This document shows, in pieces, positions 10,269 through 22,600 of a stretch of 64,000 nucleotides of DNA; position 1 is the first letter of the stretch; every line of letters begins with the position of its first letter. A program made the translations under genes and the position numbers. A model generated the notes under the pieces. The model was not told the DNA's origin. It saw only the letters and a program-made list of their open reading frames with translations, and made no database searches. The stretch is from Flammula alnicola (Eukaryota > Basidiomycota > Agaricomycetes > Agaricales > Strophariaceae), in the NCBI GenBank assembly GCA_015499995.1, contig JADNRV010000047.1, positions 62,001 to 126,000 on the forward strand, written 5' to 3'.

Positions 10269-12480
10269 TTATGGTGTTACCGGTACATAGAACCAACCTG
10301 GGCGTCGTTTTTCGGAAGCTTTCTTGACCTGAGGTGCGGCCCTATCACTGAAGTCAGATGCATTCAGAAGAATGGGCATTCGAAAGACATACTCTTTGTT
10401 TGTGGTAGGTTCTGCCAAAAGGCACGAACTCTGACGCCGCATCCCAGCGCCTTGATCGCTCGGGCCCACTTCAGTGCCGCCAATGTTCCTTGTAAGGTCC
10501 AAGATAAATTTCGAGTGAGAATTCATAAACGTAGATACTTACCCTTTTGCATATTTTCTCTTTTGAGGACCACCCTCTCCCTTGGCCTTACGCTTGGTAC
10601 CAGTCTTATTAACAGCATTTGTCGGCTCTTCTCCGGGTGATGGTGCCAAAGATGGATCAGGAATAAAAGGTGCAGGAAGAGCCGGCGCCATGGCGGGCAT
10701 GGGTGACCGCACCAAAGAAACACTGGGATTCACAGGGTTTGACGCGGGTGTTAGTGATGAAGCGGGAGGTGCGGAGACCGATGTTGATGTTGGAACATTG
10801 AGTGGCACCGTCGACAAATCGAGAGGCGCTGATGTAGAAGTTGAAGTATCGAGTGAGGGTGTCGACTTGGGAACATGTTCGCCAGATGGTTCAGCTAGTA
10901 AGGGTGTCGATGGTAGAGAGCCGGATGGGATTGGATGTAAATTATCCCGGAATACTTGAAAGCCATTTGATAGTGTTTGACGCGCGTGGATGAGGTCGTG
11001 TAACATGAATAGGGTTGTCGCTTTCGCTGTGGCAGGATCAGAAATCGAAATCATGGGATCGTGGAGATTGGCATTGAAGTCGACGTTGGACCATGGAATG
11101 GGCAATTTGTTACCAATGGATGCTGAGCGGAATGTCAGTGATCAATAAGGAAAACACAGGTTACGATGTCAGGCTTACTCCATTGTGCGTTGAAATAGTC
11201 AACCAGGAGTTGACGCATTGCATCAACCGTAGTGTCATCAGAGGTTTCTGGGAGAATGGGGCATCCCATCTCATCTTGATCAAACGATTCAGGACGTGGG
11301 GTGGGTGTGTTCCCTGTATCTCATGAGCTCAATGTAAACCAATAAAAATAAAGACATACTGTTGACCGTTTGTTCACAACACTTGCGCCATGTTTCCATA
11401 ATGCGCTCTTGATAATTTTCACATAGATTTTCGTATGAGATCCACCCAAGGGAGGTATCGGCCACGTCAATGCTACATGTAATATTGCGTTAGAAGGCTA
11501 AAGTAAATAGGAAGATGTAAGAACGACGTACCCGCCCGTTTTTAGTGTGCCATTTACATCACGATAGCCCCACAGGACATGGAATCGACTGTTTCCGATT
11601 TTGTGGCTTCCGTCCTGAATTGGACCCACTAGTGTGCTCAGAAGGGCAGCGACTGAAGATTCTAACAAGGCATGATTTCTTCGAAGACTTTTAATACAAT
11701 AAGTTATAACTGATGAGGAGAAACAGCCTCTTACCGATACATCCTTTCCTCCGCTTCTGTGGCAGAGCTCTCAAGAGCTGCAGCTTTCGCGTTCCATTCC
11801 TTCCGAGCGTCGCCTGAAAGTTCATCCCAGAGCAGTTTTGCTTTGGCCTTCAACATTGCCGCATGCTTGTGGTGGCCTATTGAGTTGACCTCACGCTCTG
11901 TCCTGATTTCGACGTTCAATGCTGGTTTGTGGTGTTGTTCGAAGAGAATTCGCCCCGTAACCTTGTTATTGCCAAACGTCTTTGACCAAAGGTGGTGCAT
12001 TTCATTGGACTGATGAAGGCTGGGCGGTGCCGGCGATTGTGCGGTGGGAGCAGATGGAGAGGAGGACACATTGGGGAGTAAGGCCGGGTTAGCGACTGGG
12101 GGAGCCATCTTGCCGGCTATAACCTTGTCTCTTGTTCGGTATTTCCTGTTGTAGAAGTAGGACGCGAATGACTAGATGGGTATAGAAACATCATGATCAA
12201 AGTTAATTAACAATTAATGGTGGCGACTTACGGATCGAAACTTGGCCAGAGCTACACCATCATTCGGCGGTATTGTTTCGACTAGTTCATCTTGAAAGGT
12301 GTTCTCGAATTCTTGTAGGCGACTGTCGACCCATGTCTTGAGGTCTGGATCATCCCGTGGCTTTGGTTGACCTACGACCTGTGGCTTCGCAGAAGCAGTC
12401 TTGCTTAGGTTTTCGTCAACGCGCACGTCCAGCCATTTCTTCTGTTCTCCCTGGAATCCAGGACCCTTTCCCGATGTCAT
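10269..12480 (-). CDS. KDZ-companion gene with an HMG-box-like segment, multi-exon
   Basis: From ATG at 12480 the exons 12480-12232, 12171-11735, about 11668-11533 and several short ones to 10539 join with GT..AG introns. A last exon ends near 10269 (GWFYVPVTP then stop). Exon 2 contains a helical stretch (LWSKTFGNNKVTGRILFEQHH, then HAAMLKAKAKLLWDELSGDARKEWNAKA) that resembles an HMG-like domain: a W-D/E-L-S..AR..W pattern. The middle (LVGPIQDGSHKIGNSRFHVLWGYRDVNG) is unfamiliar. The C-terminus is Ser/Pro/Thr-rich and ends with a basic nuclear-signal-like run (KRKAKGEGGPQKRKYAKG). It points away from the KDZ transposase and lies in the same insertion, so it is a cargo or helper gene. Function unknown. 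Confidence 0.5.
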
Positions 12481-12937
12481 AGCTGAGAAGATAAGTGCGA
12501 ATTGAACTGAGGCTTGAGTGGGGAGTGGCAGAGGAGCAAACGAAGGAATATCGACAGAATGACTTAACTACATATTTGTGTGGGCCATTGGGGCCAAAAG
12601 TATGTTCTGAGGCCATCATGCAAAGCGTACAGAGAGTTGGGTGCATTGTCAGTTTTGGATCGCTTGGGCATGCACTGCCACAAGAACCAAAGCGTTGGCG
12701 AGCAAGCACTCTAGTCAACCAAGGGGGCGCTTTGTGTCCATGATTTCGTTTGCGCACGGAAGCGGAAAGTGGGCAAGTGTTGACGAAGACAAGTGTTGCC
12801 TCGCAAATGCACTGCAAGGTGTCAATTGACACTGCAGCGAACATTTGCGAGGGTACTCTGCAAAGGAGAGCGCTGAAGGTGGCGGTGGTATTGTAATAAT
12901 GGACGTCGCAATATGTTCATTGACACAGCTTTAGATA

Positions 12938-13676
12938 ATGAACTCACTTCGACCAGCACCAATGCGCATGCCGCTGAAAGCTGCCTTGCCTCCTGGCAAG
13001 GAGAATGGGGTCAAGGCCACAGCCATACTGAAGACGCTTGCAGACTTGGGCGTACCAAATGCAGCAAAGTCGGTAACGACTTTGACTTTGAGGAGGGGTG
13101 GCGAGGAAGTAACGGCAGGCTTGGAGTCAGAGGAAGGGATGCTCCTCGGAGAAGTCTGAGGCGAGATGGAGGTGTAGGAGCCATATGAAGATCGCGAGAG
13201 AGCGTGTCGCGCATTCAGGTATTTTTCTGTAAATCAGGTACCATGCACCTAGAAGAGAGGGAGGAGTCGCATTAATATATTGGGCAGATTGATGAGACAT
13301 ACCCTCTTGAGCAACGTGTGTAGAGTGCCTTGGTGATTTTATTCGTCTCCACCCTCCTCTCTAACTAACCCGCCCCCCCTCCAACCCCTTTCCCGCCCAC
13401 CAGGTAAATTCATACCCACGCGGCGCATGCCGGCGTATCCACCTCGGAGCTCCTCGAGCGCATCGTCTCGGGGTACAGGAACCGCGACTTTGACGACATG
13501 CTCACGAAGATGGGGCACTCGGAATTGCATGCGGAGGGGAGCGACTATGATGGGCAGAGCCGGCGCACGAGCCGGGGTGCGAGTCCCACGGAGGGGCAGG
13601 GGCAGAGGAGCCCAGAGAGGTTGAGCCCGATGCAGCCTAGTCCGACGAGGTTGAGTCCGGTTTTGGGTGGGCAGTA
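12938..13676 (+). pseudogene. Captured fragment of a host gene, 3' part
   Basis: Two stretches have codon-like, GC-rich sequence unlike the AT-rich surroundings. At 12938-13159 (APMRMPLKAALPPGKENGVKATAILKTLADLGVPNAAKSV) and at about 13406-13676 (STSELLERIVSGYRNRDFDDMLTKMGHSELH, then a Ser/Pro-rich tail ending LSPVLGGQ and stop). They could be neighbouring exons of one gene, but the interval 13160-13405 gives no clear splice. I do not recognise the protein. Position inside the KDZ insertion suggests transduced host DNA. Confidence 0.4.
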
Positions 13677-13853
13677 GGTTGGCCGTATGGAGGGTTAGGA
13701 CAGGAGGGAAAGAAGAGAGGAGAGGAGGTGGAAGATCGACAAATGGCATTCGGATGAAGGGCGTGATTAGTTAAATAAGGTCACACAGAGGCGTCGACTA
13801 AGGGAAAGGGGAAGAAGTGGGACGCAGTTGGTGGAAAGAGAGATAATCGGTGC

Positions 13854-13899
13854 CTGCAACGCAATTGCCATAAGGTCACGTGTGGCAAAAGCGTTGCAG
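13854..13899. repeat. Hairpin with CACGTG core, 46 bp
   Basis: CTGCAACGC..TTGCCA pairs with TGGCAA..GCGTTGCAG around a TAAGGTCACG loop. The loop and inner stem (AAGGTCACGTGTGGCAAAA) are shared with the larger hairpin at 16762-16834, so they are two members of a small palindrome family within the KDZ region. Confidence 0.65.
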
Positions 13900-15188
13900 C
13901 ACTTACATCATCACCGGGAAATTCATGACCCAAATTGGAAAGGGTGCCGAAGAGAAATGGGTATCCGAGGCTAACATGAGCTTGTTACACTTCTTGTAAT
14001 TTTATTAGGTTGAGAAATAGTCTAGGAGCAAGCCTATGTAATTTTTTCAGCAGATCATGGAACGAAAATAGTGTAATTATAGTTATACCTGGGCAAACCC
14101 GTACCTCCGAGCTGCGTGGGTACTTTGGGCAGAGATCAAACACAGCCACTGATCTTTTGGACCTTAGTTTCTCACTGAGCTGATCTTCGCTCTCGACCAC
14201 AATTCCCGTCCATCATCTCGCCTTCAAGCCGCAGAAACAAGACAAAAAGGTTATTTATGCGCACTACAGCCTTTGGTACTTGTATACTCTTGAAATTTAC
14301 ATATAAAAATTACATCTATCACATATTCCTCGTACAATGGTACATTTGTGCAATGTGTTTGCAGCCCACCACAACACCGGCGTCGAAGAACTTGGGCTTC
14401 TTAGCCGTCCTCATTGCCCAGTAGGATCTACTCAAAATGCAAAGGTGAATACTAAGTTTGAAAAAACCTGCTGATCTGTCACGCACTCTGCGGCTTCGCC
14501 ATCCTGGGAGTGGTTGAACTTCCAACAATTGGCAACTGAGTGTGAAAGCTCTTGTAGATAGTGCCTCTCATAAATATCAAAACTAGAAATTGAAATTGAG
14601 TTCAAGACAAATTAGTTAAAATTGAATATAAGTCTCACATGGGTGTGGTATATTTAACAAGGGCGAGGCCTGCACAAATTCTGAGCATGACCGCATATTC
14701 AAATATATTGAAGAGGGACTTACAAGAAGCTGACGTTTCAAGGCTGTTCATGATGTTGGTTGTCTTGCCCCCACTGCTTGTACACTGTGGTTTATATGGG
14801 AATCGATAATAATAATAGATGGGCGTCAATTGTCTTGATCGCGCTCAACTCTGATCCGGTGATCACAATTGACGGGATAATAGTTAATTGTTAATCAACT
14901 TCATGGAAAAAGTTTTTGTGCGTATTCTGTTGCTACCTCTGAGTCCCTGTCGCAGGCGCATGCATTGCAATGAATTATTCTATTATTCCTCGGCTGTCTT
15001 GAGAAGTCCAAAAAGTGAGCAAACAACCCATAAATCACATTGCGTCGCAATGTGCGTACAACAATGTTCTATTATCTCTATTCTCCTCTTGGTATCTACC
15101 CAGTGTCGGACCTTTCAGATATGTGGAGTATAAGAGCTCAGTGTTTCTACCCTCACTCCACCACATTCCTAGTTACCCCTCAACCACC
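13900..15188. other. Gene-poor interval in the KDZ region
   Basis: Only short frames on both strands, none with motif or splice support. The last 150 bp before 15189 would hold the promoter of the next gene. No repeats were noticed. Confidence 0.35.
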
Positions 15189-16337
15189 ATGACTCCCTCG
15201 ACGCCATCATACTCTCGTACTTTGAGACGTGAACGATTATCTCCATATCCATCTACACCGACCAGCCGTGCAGTTGTTAAAACTGTCCGCAAGCAACAAC
15301 AATATTTTATTGGCCCTTTATCAAATGCTGATCCAGAGCTGAAAGGATTAGCAAGGACTCCAGCCACTAAAGTCAACGACAAGCGTATTGAACGAGCATT
15401 GCATATTTTCGCCCCTCCAGAGCCACAGAAACAGGAATCACATTGTCAACACCGACGCCGTGATGCCATTGTGTTTATGTGCATAGGTAATGGCGACCCA
15501 CTCAATGCAGGACGTTGGATCCAAAAAGTATGCTTTTATCCAAATATTTTACTTTTGTTCTGACTGAGTATCAATCGATTCAGTGCAACTTGTGCGATTC
15601 ACGCAGGGTTGCTGTTCATTGGATTTCTGAACCGCTTGATCCAAGTCTTATTATGGACAATAGAGAGCTTCAATTGTGGTTCAACATTCGCCAAGAGATT
15701 GACAGTCTCAAGGGCACAGGCCGTACACCAACACTTCCTACCCCTCCTTCAACTGCACAAGGATCAGATACACCGACCATGCAACCTCGGCCATTTCCTA
15801 ATATTCCTCCACTGGATTCATCTCTCAGTCCTCCTTCTAGCCCCACACCTGCTGCACCACAGGCATCAACGTCTCGCATTCAGGAACAACGCCGCATTGC
15901 TCAATCCTCGGACTTGGAGCGCGGTGGTCCAAAACTTAACCGAGACCTCGGCATGTTACTTATGTTCTGAAAAGAGGTGTGTTTAACTGCCCTCCAAGTT
16001 TATTAAACAACATCGATCCTGATTTTGGACTTAGGACTTTGTGCTCCCTTTAAACGAGACCATTTACCCTCGCCTTGACTCTCGGGTTCGACTTTCGGAT
16101 TTTAAGATAGAACTTGGCTCGGTAGGTCTTGAACAGACTGACCAACTCGAGGTCTTTTATCCTGGAGATGGTGAATGGAAAGGTGCTAGGTGGGATACAC
16201 CGCACTTGGTTGATTTGCGTGGGCAAGTTTTGCTTGCACGATTTTCTCATGTAGAGTATTTAGAGGGCTTTGATGCGTTTCTTCCTTGGATATTTCCTCA
16301 CGCCTCCAAAGGAAAAGGAAAAGCACGAGCAGCTTAA
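15189..16337 (+). CDS. KDZ-companion gene, unrecognised, multi-exon
   Basis: ATG at 15189 opens an exon to about 15527 (MTPSTPSYSRTLRRERLSPY and on, ending GRWIQK). GTATGC starts an intron that ends at TCGATTCAG (15584), followed by CNLCDSRRVAVHWISEPLDPSLIMDNRELQLWFNIRQEIDSL. A Pro/Ser/Thr-rich linker follows. Then come TYVLKRGVFNCPPSLLNNIDPDFGLRTL after a further splice and a last exon LPLNETIYPRLDSRVRLSDFKIELGS ... DAFLPWIFPHASKGKGKARAA and stop at 16337. A CxxC pair straddles the first junction. The product is basic at both ends. I know no family for it. It lies between the minus-strand companion gene and the transposase, in the same direction as the latter. Exon borders in the middle are uncertain. 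Confidence 0.5.
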
Positions 16338-16761
16338 GTAGTGTGATACAAGAATGTACAATAAGAACTTTTGCAAAAGTGCGGAGCGAGTTCATTTACT
16401 ACTCCAAAGTACAGAATGTCATTCTAAGTACCTACAGCCACATTTCTTACTCGGATATCCTCGAAAACCTCGCAATCACAGTGCAAACATCAATCCACGT
16501 TGCCTTGAATGATTGCAACATTTGTAGTGGGAGATTTGGAAGGGACGTCCCGGACAGCGACGCCGTCGAGCATGTCAAGTGAGACAGCTCACATCCCTGT
16601 TGGAGGGGAGGAGCATGAATGCACCGTGTTGTATATAAAACAGTTGGCTAGTAGAAATTCGCGTGGCAGGAGCGTGCCGGAGTGTGTGCGCGCAGGTGTG
16701 GCAGTGGCACACTTGTACTTATGGAAACAGGCAGCAGTAATTTGGGTGGTAGCGGTCCGAC

Positions 16762-16834
16762 CATGCCGAGGCCCGACGTTAGAGTTTTGCCACAAAGTCA
16801 CGTGTGGCAAAACTCGATGTCGGGCCTTGGCATG
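16762..16834. repeat. Long near-perfect hairpin, about 32-bp stem
   Basis: CATGCCGAGGCCCGACGTTA, then GAGTTTTGCCACA, is followed by an AAGTCACG loop and the reverse complement TGTGGCAAAACTCGATGTCG, then GGCCTTGGCATG, with only a few mismatches. It is non-coding. The loop region matches the hairpin at 13854. It could be a tiny palindromic element, or an RNA hairpin source if transcribed. Confidence 0.75.
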
Positions 16835-16904
16835 ACATCCGGCTTGTCAATGTGTGACATGAACACACCAACACCTCGCTCAACTACCGCGCTCCTCCCC
16901 CTCG

Positions 16905-17945
16905 TACACAGGCAATGGTCTGCGCGGAAATTTCCCGCGGGCGACGGTGCAAGCAGACTGAGGGCCAGCCTAAAGGTTACCAACAGTTTGATCTGGAAGC
17001 AACTCACGTATTTAAATCTCAGTCGGCTGACGGTCACTGAGCGTAGGCTGCCTGCGATCTCGGCTAACAGCCTGCGGGCAGCTTGAAGGTCGATTAGTAC
17101 GCACTATACCGCATTTGGTAAACTCTCCAAGACCATAATCCTGGTCTATTCACGAAAATGTGCTTAAATTCAATATTTATTGCACCTGTAGGGCGCATGT
17201 ACCACGAGAACAGGAGGGAAATAGCGACAGGGACATAATGTAATATAGATATGGCAAGACTAGGAACTTCCATCGAAGATAAATCAAACCGGGTCGAGGC
17301 GGCATCGTGACGTGGCGCCGTTTGAGAATAACCTCTCGCCATTGCTTGAAAGCATGTCTACGGAAGGATGATGAGACCTCTATCTATCATGAACAGGGGT
17401 AATGAAAGAACTTACACTGGGGGGATGTCTTTGATGACCATAAAATTGAAGGTCTTCCGAGTCAAGCTTGTGCTGACTCCTTGGGGCCAAAAATGATACC
17501 ATTGGAGGTCAGAAGAGGAGGCTGAGGGCTACTCAAGCACGAGGGAGGAAGGAAGGATGGGCAGCGGGAAGCGAGGGGGAGGAGGGAGTCAGAACCGAAG
17601 GACTTGCGCGTTGGTTGAAGTTCAACATGGAGGGAGAGGACAAGTTTGCTGGCAGTCACAGCGTGATGTGGAGGCCGAAATTTCTCACTAAGTCCACAAG
17701 CGACGCGCTGCCCGGAGCTAGCCGTGCATGGGAACGGCAGTCTGTAGGCAGAGTACAAGCAGATATACAAGATATGTACAAGCACAGTACGTAGGTGATG
17801 TGCTGGCGGTGTTTGCTGGCAACCAGTGGTTTAAATACACGAGAAACTTGTAGGTCAATTTACGCTCTGCTTACAGGCTAGCTGACAGGTCACCTGCAAG
17901 TTGCACGGCCTACGGGTGACCTGCACGTGAACCATTGGCTGTGTA
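16905..17945 (-). mobile_element. 1041-bp TIR element, copy 1, inside the KDZ region
   Basis: Reverse-complement copy of 33025-34065, also exactly 1041 bp and visibly about 90% or more identical along its length. Ends read inward TACACAGGCAATGGTCTGCG and TACACAGCCAATGGTTCACG. The outer TA at each end fits a TA target duplication (Tc1/mariner-like), otherwise no duplication is visible (flanks CTCG and CAAC). Subterminal motifs such as CAGGTGACCTGTxAGCTAGCCT recur near both ends. Short ORFs inside are not convincing, so it is probably non-autonomous. Confidence 0.8.
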
Positions 17946-18239
17946 CAACTTCAAGGGATGTGAGCTTCGGATTCAATCTGATGCTAAACTGGCATCTCTA
18001 TCCCCTTCTGCATGCTCAACGTTCAACCTGAAATCGTCATGCCTCTCCGCTTCATCGACATCGGCCTACATTTGCTATCGCCTGTGTGTGGAACCACCCG
18101 TTGCGCATCTTGAATGATGCTGGAGATAGGTGAGGGGTGCGCACTTTCATGCACCACTGATTTACTCACCTTGGTACGTGTTATTCTCAGCTCAAAGTCC
18201 TTGACAACGACATTGCTCTGCCGCAACGCGATTCCATGG

Positions 18240-19100
18240 ACGAGAGTGTGCGCCTACCATGGGCAACAAAATGACCTACACCTCTGAATTAGTGCCCAAG
18301 AACGGTCCAGAGGGAGAGCTGTAAGCACATTCTTCTCAAACTGTCCCTCGATCCTTGCTATGAACAATCGAAGCTAATAAAACCTCATTCATCAAGTATG
18401 TGGCGACTGACCCCGAAGCAGGACCACCTTGTATGCTCCTTTGGTGGCTCCTTCATGCTTGGCGACTCACACAGGCATGTTGACGCACACCATCTCTATC
18501 CCTCTGCGTCCCGAGGAGCTCTCTGAGAAAGGAAAAAGGGGCTGGAAGACAGGCATCGAACTCGTGAAGACCTGCATGCATACACACGATACTGCTACGT
18601 GCGTCTCCTAATTTTAGCAATGAATGTGCCAAGAAGACTGAACCGTTGACCGTTGTACAGAGGCCTATCTCCTGAAACTATCTATTTCAGAGTACCCAGT
18701 GATGGCATGGATGGATATCCCAACGCTCATCCCGACTGGTACATCAAAGGTGCAGTGTGAGTTTTCCGTCTATATATGTTTACCTTCACATAGACTAACG
18801 TTGTCGACTCTTTCGTGTTGTCTAGAATCGGCATTCCCGGTATACGATGCCCGATATATACTTCGCCCTGAGACCGTCGAGTCCCTCTTCCTTGCATACC
18901 GCCTCACAGGCGACCAGCGCCACCATGACCAAGGCTGGCAGATATTCCAGTCCATCGAGAAACACTGTCGTGTCAGGAGCGGCGGATACAGCGCCATCAT
19001 TATCAATGTGGACGAGATCCCGGTGGATTAAGAAGACAAGATGGAGAAATTCTACTTGGTGCATTGATTTCTATTATTCTTTAGACTTCGCTTGGCTGAT
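18240..19100 (+). pseudogene. 3' half of a GH47 alpha-1,2-mannosidase gene, captured in the KDZ region
   Basis: In order: NKMTYTSELVPKNGPEGEL, then after an intron-like gap LTPKQDHLVCSFGGSFMLG, GWKTGIELVKTCMHTHDTAT and SPETIYFRVPSDGMDGYPNAHPDWYIKGA. After a GTGAG..CTAG intron (about 18757-18826) come YDARYILRPETVESLFLAYRL and WQIFQSIEKHCRVRSGGYSA. These are signature segments of class I ER/Golgi mannosidases (GH47), which trim Man9 N-glycans; the RPE motif of the active site is present. The N-terminal half is absent. The frame has shifts around 18440-18500, and a TAA follows VDEIPVD at 19029. The original C-terminus is lost. It is a dead, probably transduced, host gene piece. Confidence 0.85.
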
Positions 19101-19139
19101 GTGTAAGGGTGTAGGAGCGAGAGGATGGAGAAGCTATAA

Positions 19140-19688
19140 GTAAGTAAGTGTCCTTCGTGCAACAGCCCCTCGTTACTGACCTCTGCCAAGATTTGCGGCG
19201 TTAAGCTGGGTGTCGGTCTATGCACCCACTGTTGGCCACTTATGCCCCACGCCTGAGCCTTCCGAGGGTTCGACCGACAACAATCATCATGAAATATGAC
19301 CGAATGAGATCAGGCGAACAACTGCCCTCACGATGGGACACAACGCGCACAACAAGCAAACCGAACACAACGTGAGCGGGCCCATTGAATCATGGAGGTC
19401 TGGGAGTTTCTGCTTCCTTGGGAAATTCCAGGGTAGCAGAAGCTCATTGTGATGACAATTTCTTTTCGTCAACAACTCGACCTATTGGCCCTTTCGTTGT
19501 AAGGCCCAAGCAACACTTTGGTGCTATGGGCTCGTCCCTGAGCCACTGTTGTGGTGCATGTGACCGTTATTGTTTTCTCGCTTTTGTCCACGTCATCCAC
19601 AATATAATTAATCCATGAATATAAGCCACTCCAGAATGAAACATCTTTCATCTCTTCGCTGCTGTTGCCTCTCCGTCTGCCTGATTCA
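19140..19688. other. Upstream region of the KDZ transposase gene
   Basis: Non-coding; no repeat seen. A TATAAG at about 19619 lies 70 bp before the transposase ATG and could be its TATA box. Confidence 0.35.
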
Positions 19689-22600
19689 ATGTCATCCATC
19701 GCAAAGAAAATTAAGAAGGGCATCCGCAAGCGTGTAACCCTCAGCCAGTTTCAAGACTCAGATGCCACTCCGTCAACCATTACCTTAGAAGACACGACAT
19801 CGACCATTGCATCCTCTGTGGTTGACACAGACCAATCCATTCCACACACAGAACCCGAGATTCTCCCCGATAAGCGTGTCTTGGAACGCATCCCCAAGCC
19901 TCAGGTGTGTCCGGTTTTATAAGGCACTTGGTTTTCGCTGACGCCCAAAGACTAGGGAGCCTCGACTTATATGAAAGAGTTCATGGTCATTTTTGCCATG
20001 CTGTTACATTTCATCCTTGCCCCAGAGTCGCCACCAACGATTGCTGACGCGTGTTCCTGTGCAAGAGAAGGCGCTCTTCATACCTGTTTCTGCAACGAAT
20101 GCCACCGCTTTGTCCCCTGCTGTAAGGACTGCTTCGTTCAGCGCCATAAGAACATGCCATTTCACTGGGCGGAGGTTTGGAATGGCAGTTATCTTGAACG
20201 AAAGGATATCTCGGAGCTTGGCCACGTTATTGCTTTCGGTCACAATCCCGATTGTGAAAGCTGCTACCATGCGACAGCAAAACCATTTACCATTGTCGAC
20301 GTGAATGGTGTCCATCGCACCCAAGTGTCCTTTTGCATGTGTCTTGGTCAGCCTAAGAACCAACACGTAGAACTTCTTCTTCAAGGACAAGTCTTCCCAG
20401 CCAGTCTTCCCAGCCCGAGCTTGGATTCACGTTCAATCTTCTTCGAGACTGGCACCTACAAACTCTTACATCGAAAAAGTCGCCGTACGATTATCTTCTG
20501 GTGATTCGGCGGAAAACTGACAATGCCTTTTGGGACAAGGTCGAAGTAAGTTTGTCGATACCCAGCTTCGATTACAGCACGCTCATATATGTTTAGAACC
20601 CCTACTCTCAGTTTCTCCGAGTGCAGCGCATATGGCGTGTTTTACAGATCTTGAAAAGGAGCGGTCAGGTCCACAACATCGACAAATTTGTTCCCTTTCG
20701 ATGCCCAAACAATGTAATTGTAACATGCCTTGCATGCCCTGAACCTGGATTCAATGTTCCGGATGATCAGTGGGACGATCTCGATGAAGAGTTCCAGTAC
20801 GTCATCCTGATCCTTCCGCTTTTAAGTCTAACTCTCAAGAATTAGATTTCTCAACACGCTCATGTTGATGAAGGATGGTCATTTTGGACTCCAGAGGCTG
20901 TCCAAGGGTACTAAGGACGATCCGGATGACATTTCATTATTACAGGGAATGGGGTTGTTTCCACCTGACAATAGGTACAATGAGTATGTACGAAACATTG
21001 TCGCCTACTCAGAAGAGGTGAGTGATCTTTTAAGGGTTGAATTTATGTGTACTGATTGCGTTCACAGAAATCTACTTGTTCCAATTTTGATGCTGTCGTC
21101 ATGCAGAATAAAATGAAGTACAAAGGCTCTGTCATTACCGGTGTTCTCGCGGTTGAGTGCTTGCGTCACATGCTGTTCATTTCGATGGTCGATCTTCAGA
21201 AGGGTGAACGGTAAATGACACTTTTTCAGTGGTTGTGGGTATACTAACAAACAACTCAGTTACGCCAATGCCGATTTGCATTAGCTTACGCTCTCGAGCG
21301 CTTTGCAAGTCAAGTGTCAATACAGGGGGCTAAGTACTTCTCTCGGATCCTTGTAACGTACGATGTCGCTTGCCAGTATTTCATCCACCTCAAGTCTCGC
21401 TTTTTGTTGAGTTTTGCAGCTCTGGCCCCCCTCATCGACATCGTCAATATGCTAGTACCGAAGAAACACTTGGATGGCCATAAGGAGGATTGCCGGTATC
21501 GCTTTTCCCTCAACTATACTAAGGGCAGTGGTCGTAGCCACGGAGAAGGCGTAGAGGTTTCGTGGTCAGAGTCAAAGCAGGCAGGAGCGAGCACTCGTCA
21601 AATGAATCACGGCCATCGACACGACACGCTGAATGATTTGCACAATGACTGGAATTGGTGCAAGATTCAAGGACTCAGTGCGTATACTAACATGCCAGTG
21701 TTCCTGTTCAGATACTGAGTCTTTCTGGCAGTTGAATCGCTTCCCAAAAAATTAGTTAAAGCCATCGAGATCCGGCAGAAAATGGTTGACTACTTCCTAG
21801 GTTTGAGTGAGATACGAGGGGAGCGTGATGTTCGCCTCTGGGAAACTCAACCAACAGAGGCCATATTTGTTGATGGGGAGTGGCAGAGTGTGTATCGGTT
21901 TAAACGAGCCAAGCGTATATGATTGTCTCTTTCCACTCTCTTTCAGGCGCTGAGTTCTGTCAGTCCCCAGCCAGGCAACCGTGTTTCAGTCACTGGAGAA
22001 GAACGAGAAGGAACAGCATCAACGTGCACGAGAAGCCTCACTCGTGTTCTCGTCTTCATCCCCGGCCCTCGCACGGCTTATATACACCGGGATGAAACTT
22101 CAAGATAAACAGTAAGTACATTCTTTTAATTAATCGAGGCTCAAGCTGTCTAACTGTCCTTACAAATATCTAGAATGGACTTTATTCGAGTAAGTAACGC
22201 ACTGGATAAAGACTCCAAGAAAGAACGTCGCACGCAGCTTTCAACTGAAATCGCAAACTGGCGCAAAACCCAGGTTCGGGCATTACCTCAGATGGAGGAC
22301 TTCTTGGCAAATAGCAATGTCATTGTTGAACCAGAAACCGATGTACTGTTCCTCCCCTCTGACCTCGAGCCTGAGCTACGTCAACAGTTGAATCTTCAAA
22401 GCCTCGTGGAGATCGAATATCAGTTACGTGAAGGCGAGGCCAATGATGCAGTTGCTCTACTATGCAACACGATCATGCATGCAATGGTTCTTCTTGAGGA
22501 AAAGAACCGACACGCTCGGGGCATATACCAGAATACGCGTGCGATGACGGTCATCAACGGGGTCAAGGAGAAAAGACGTATTGCAGCTGCGCGGTATCGT

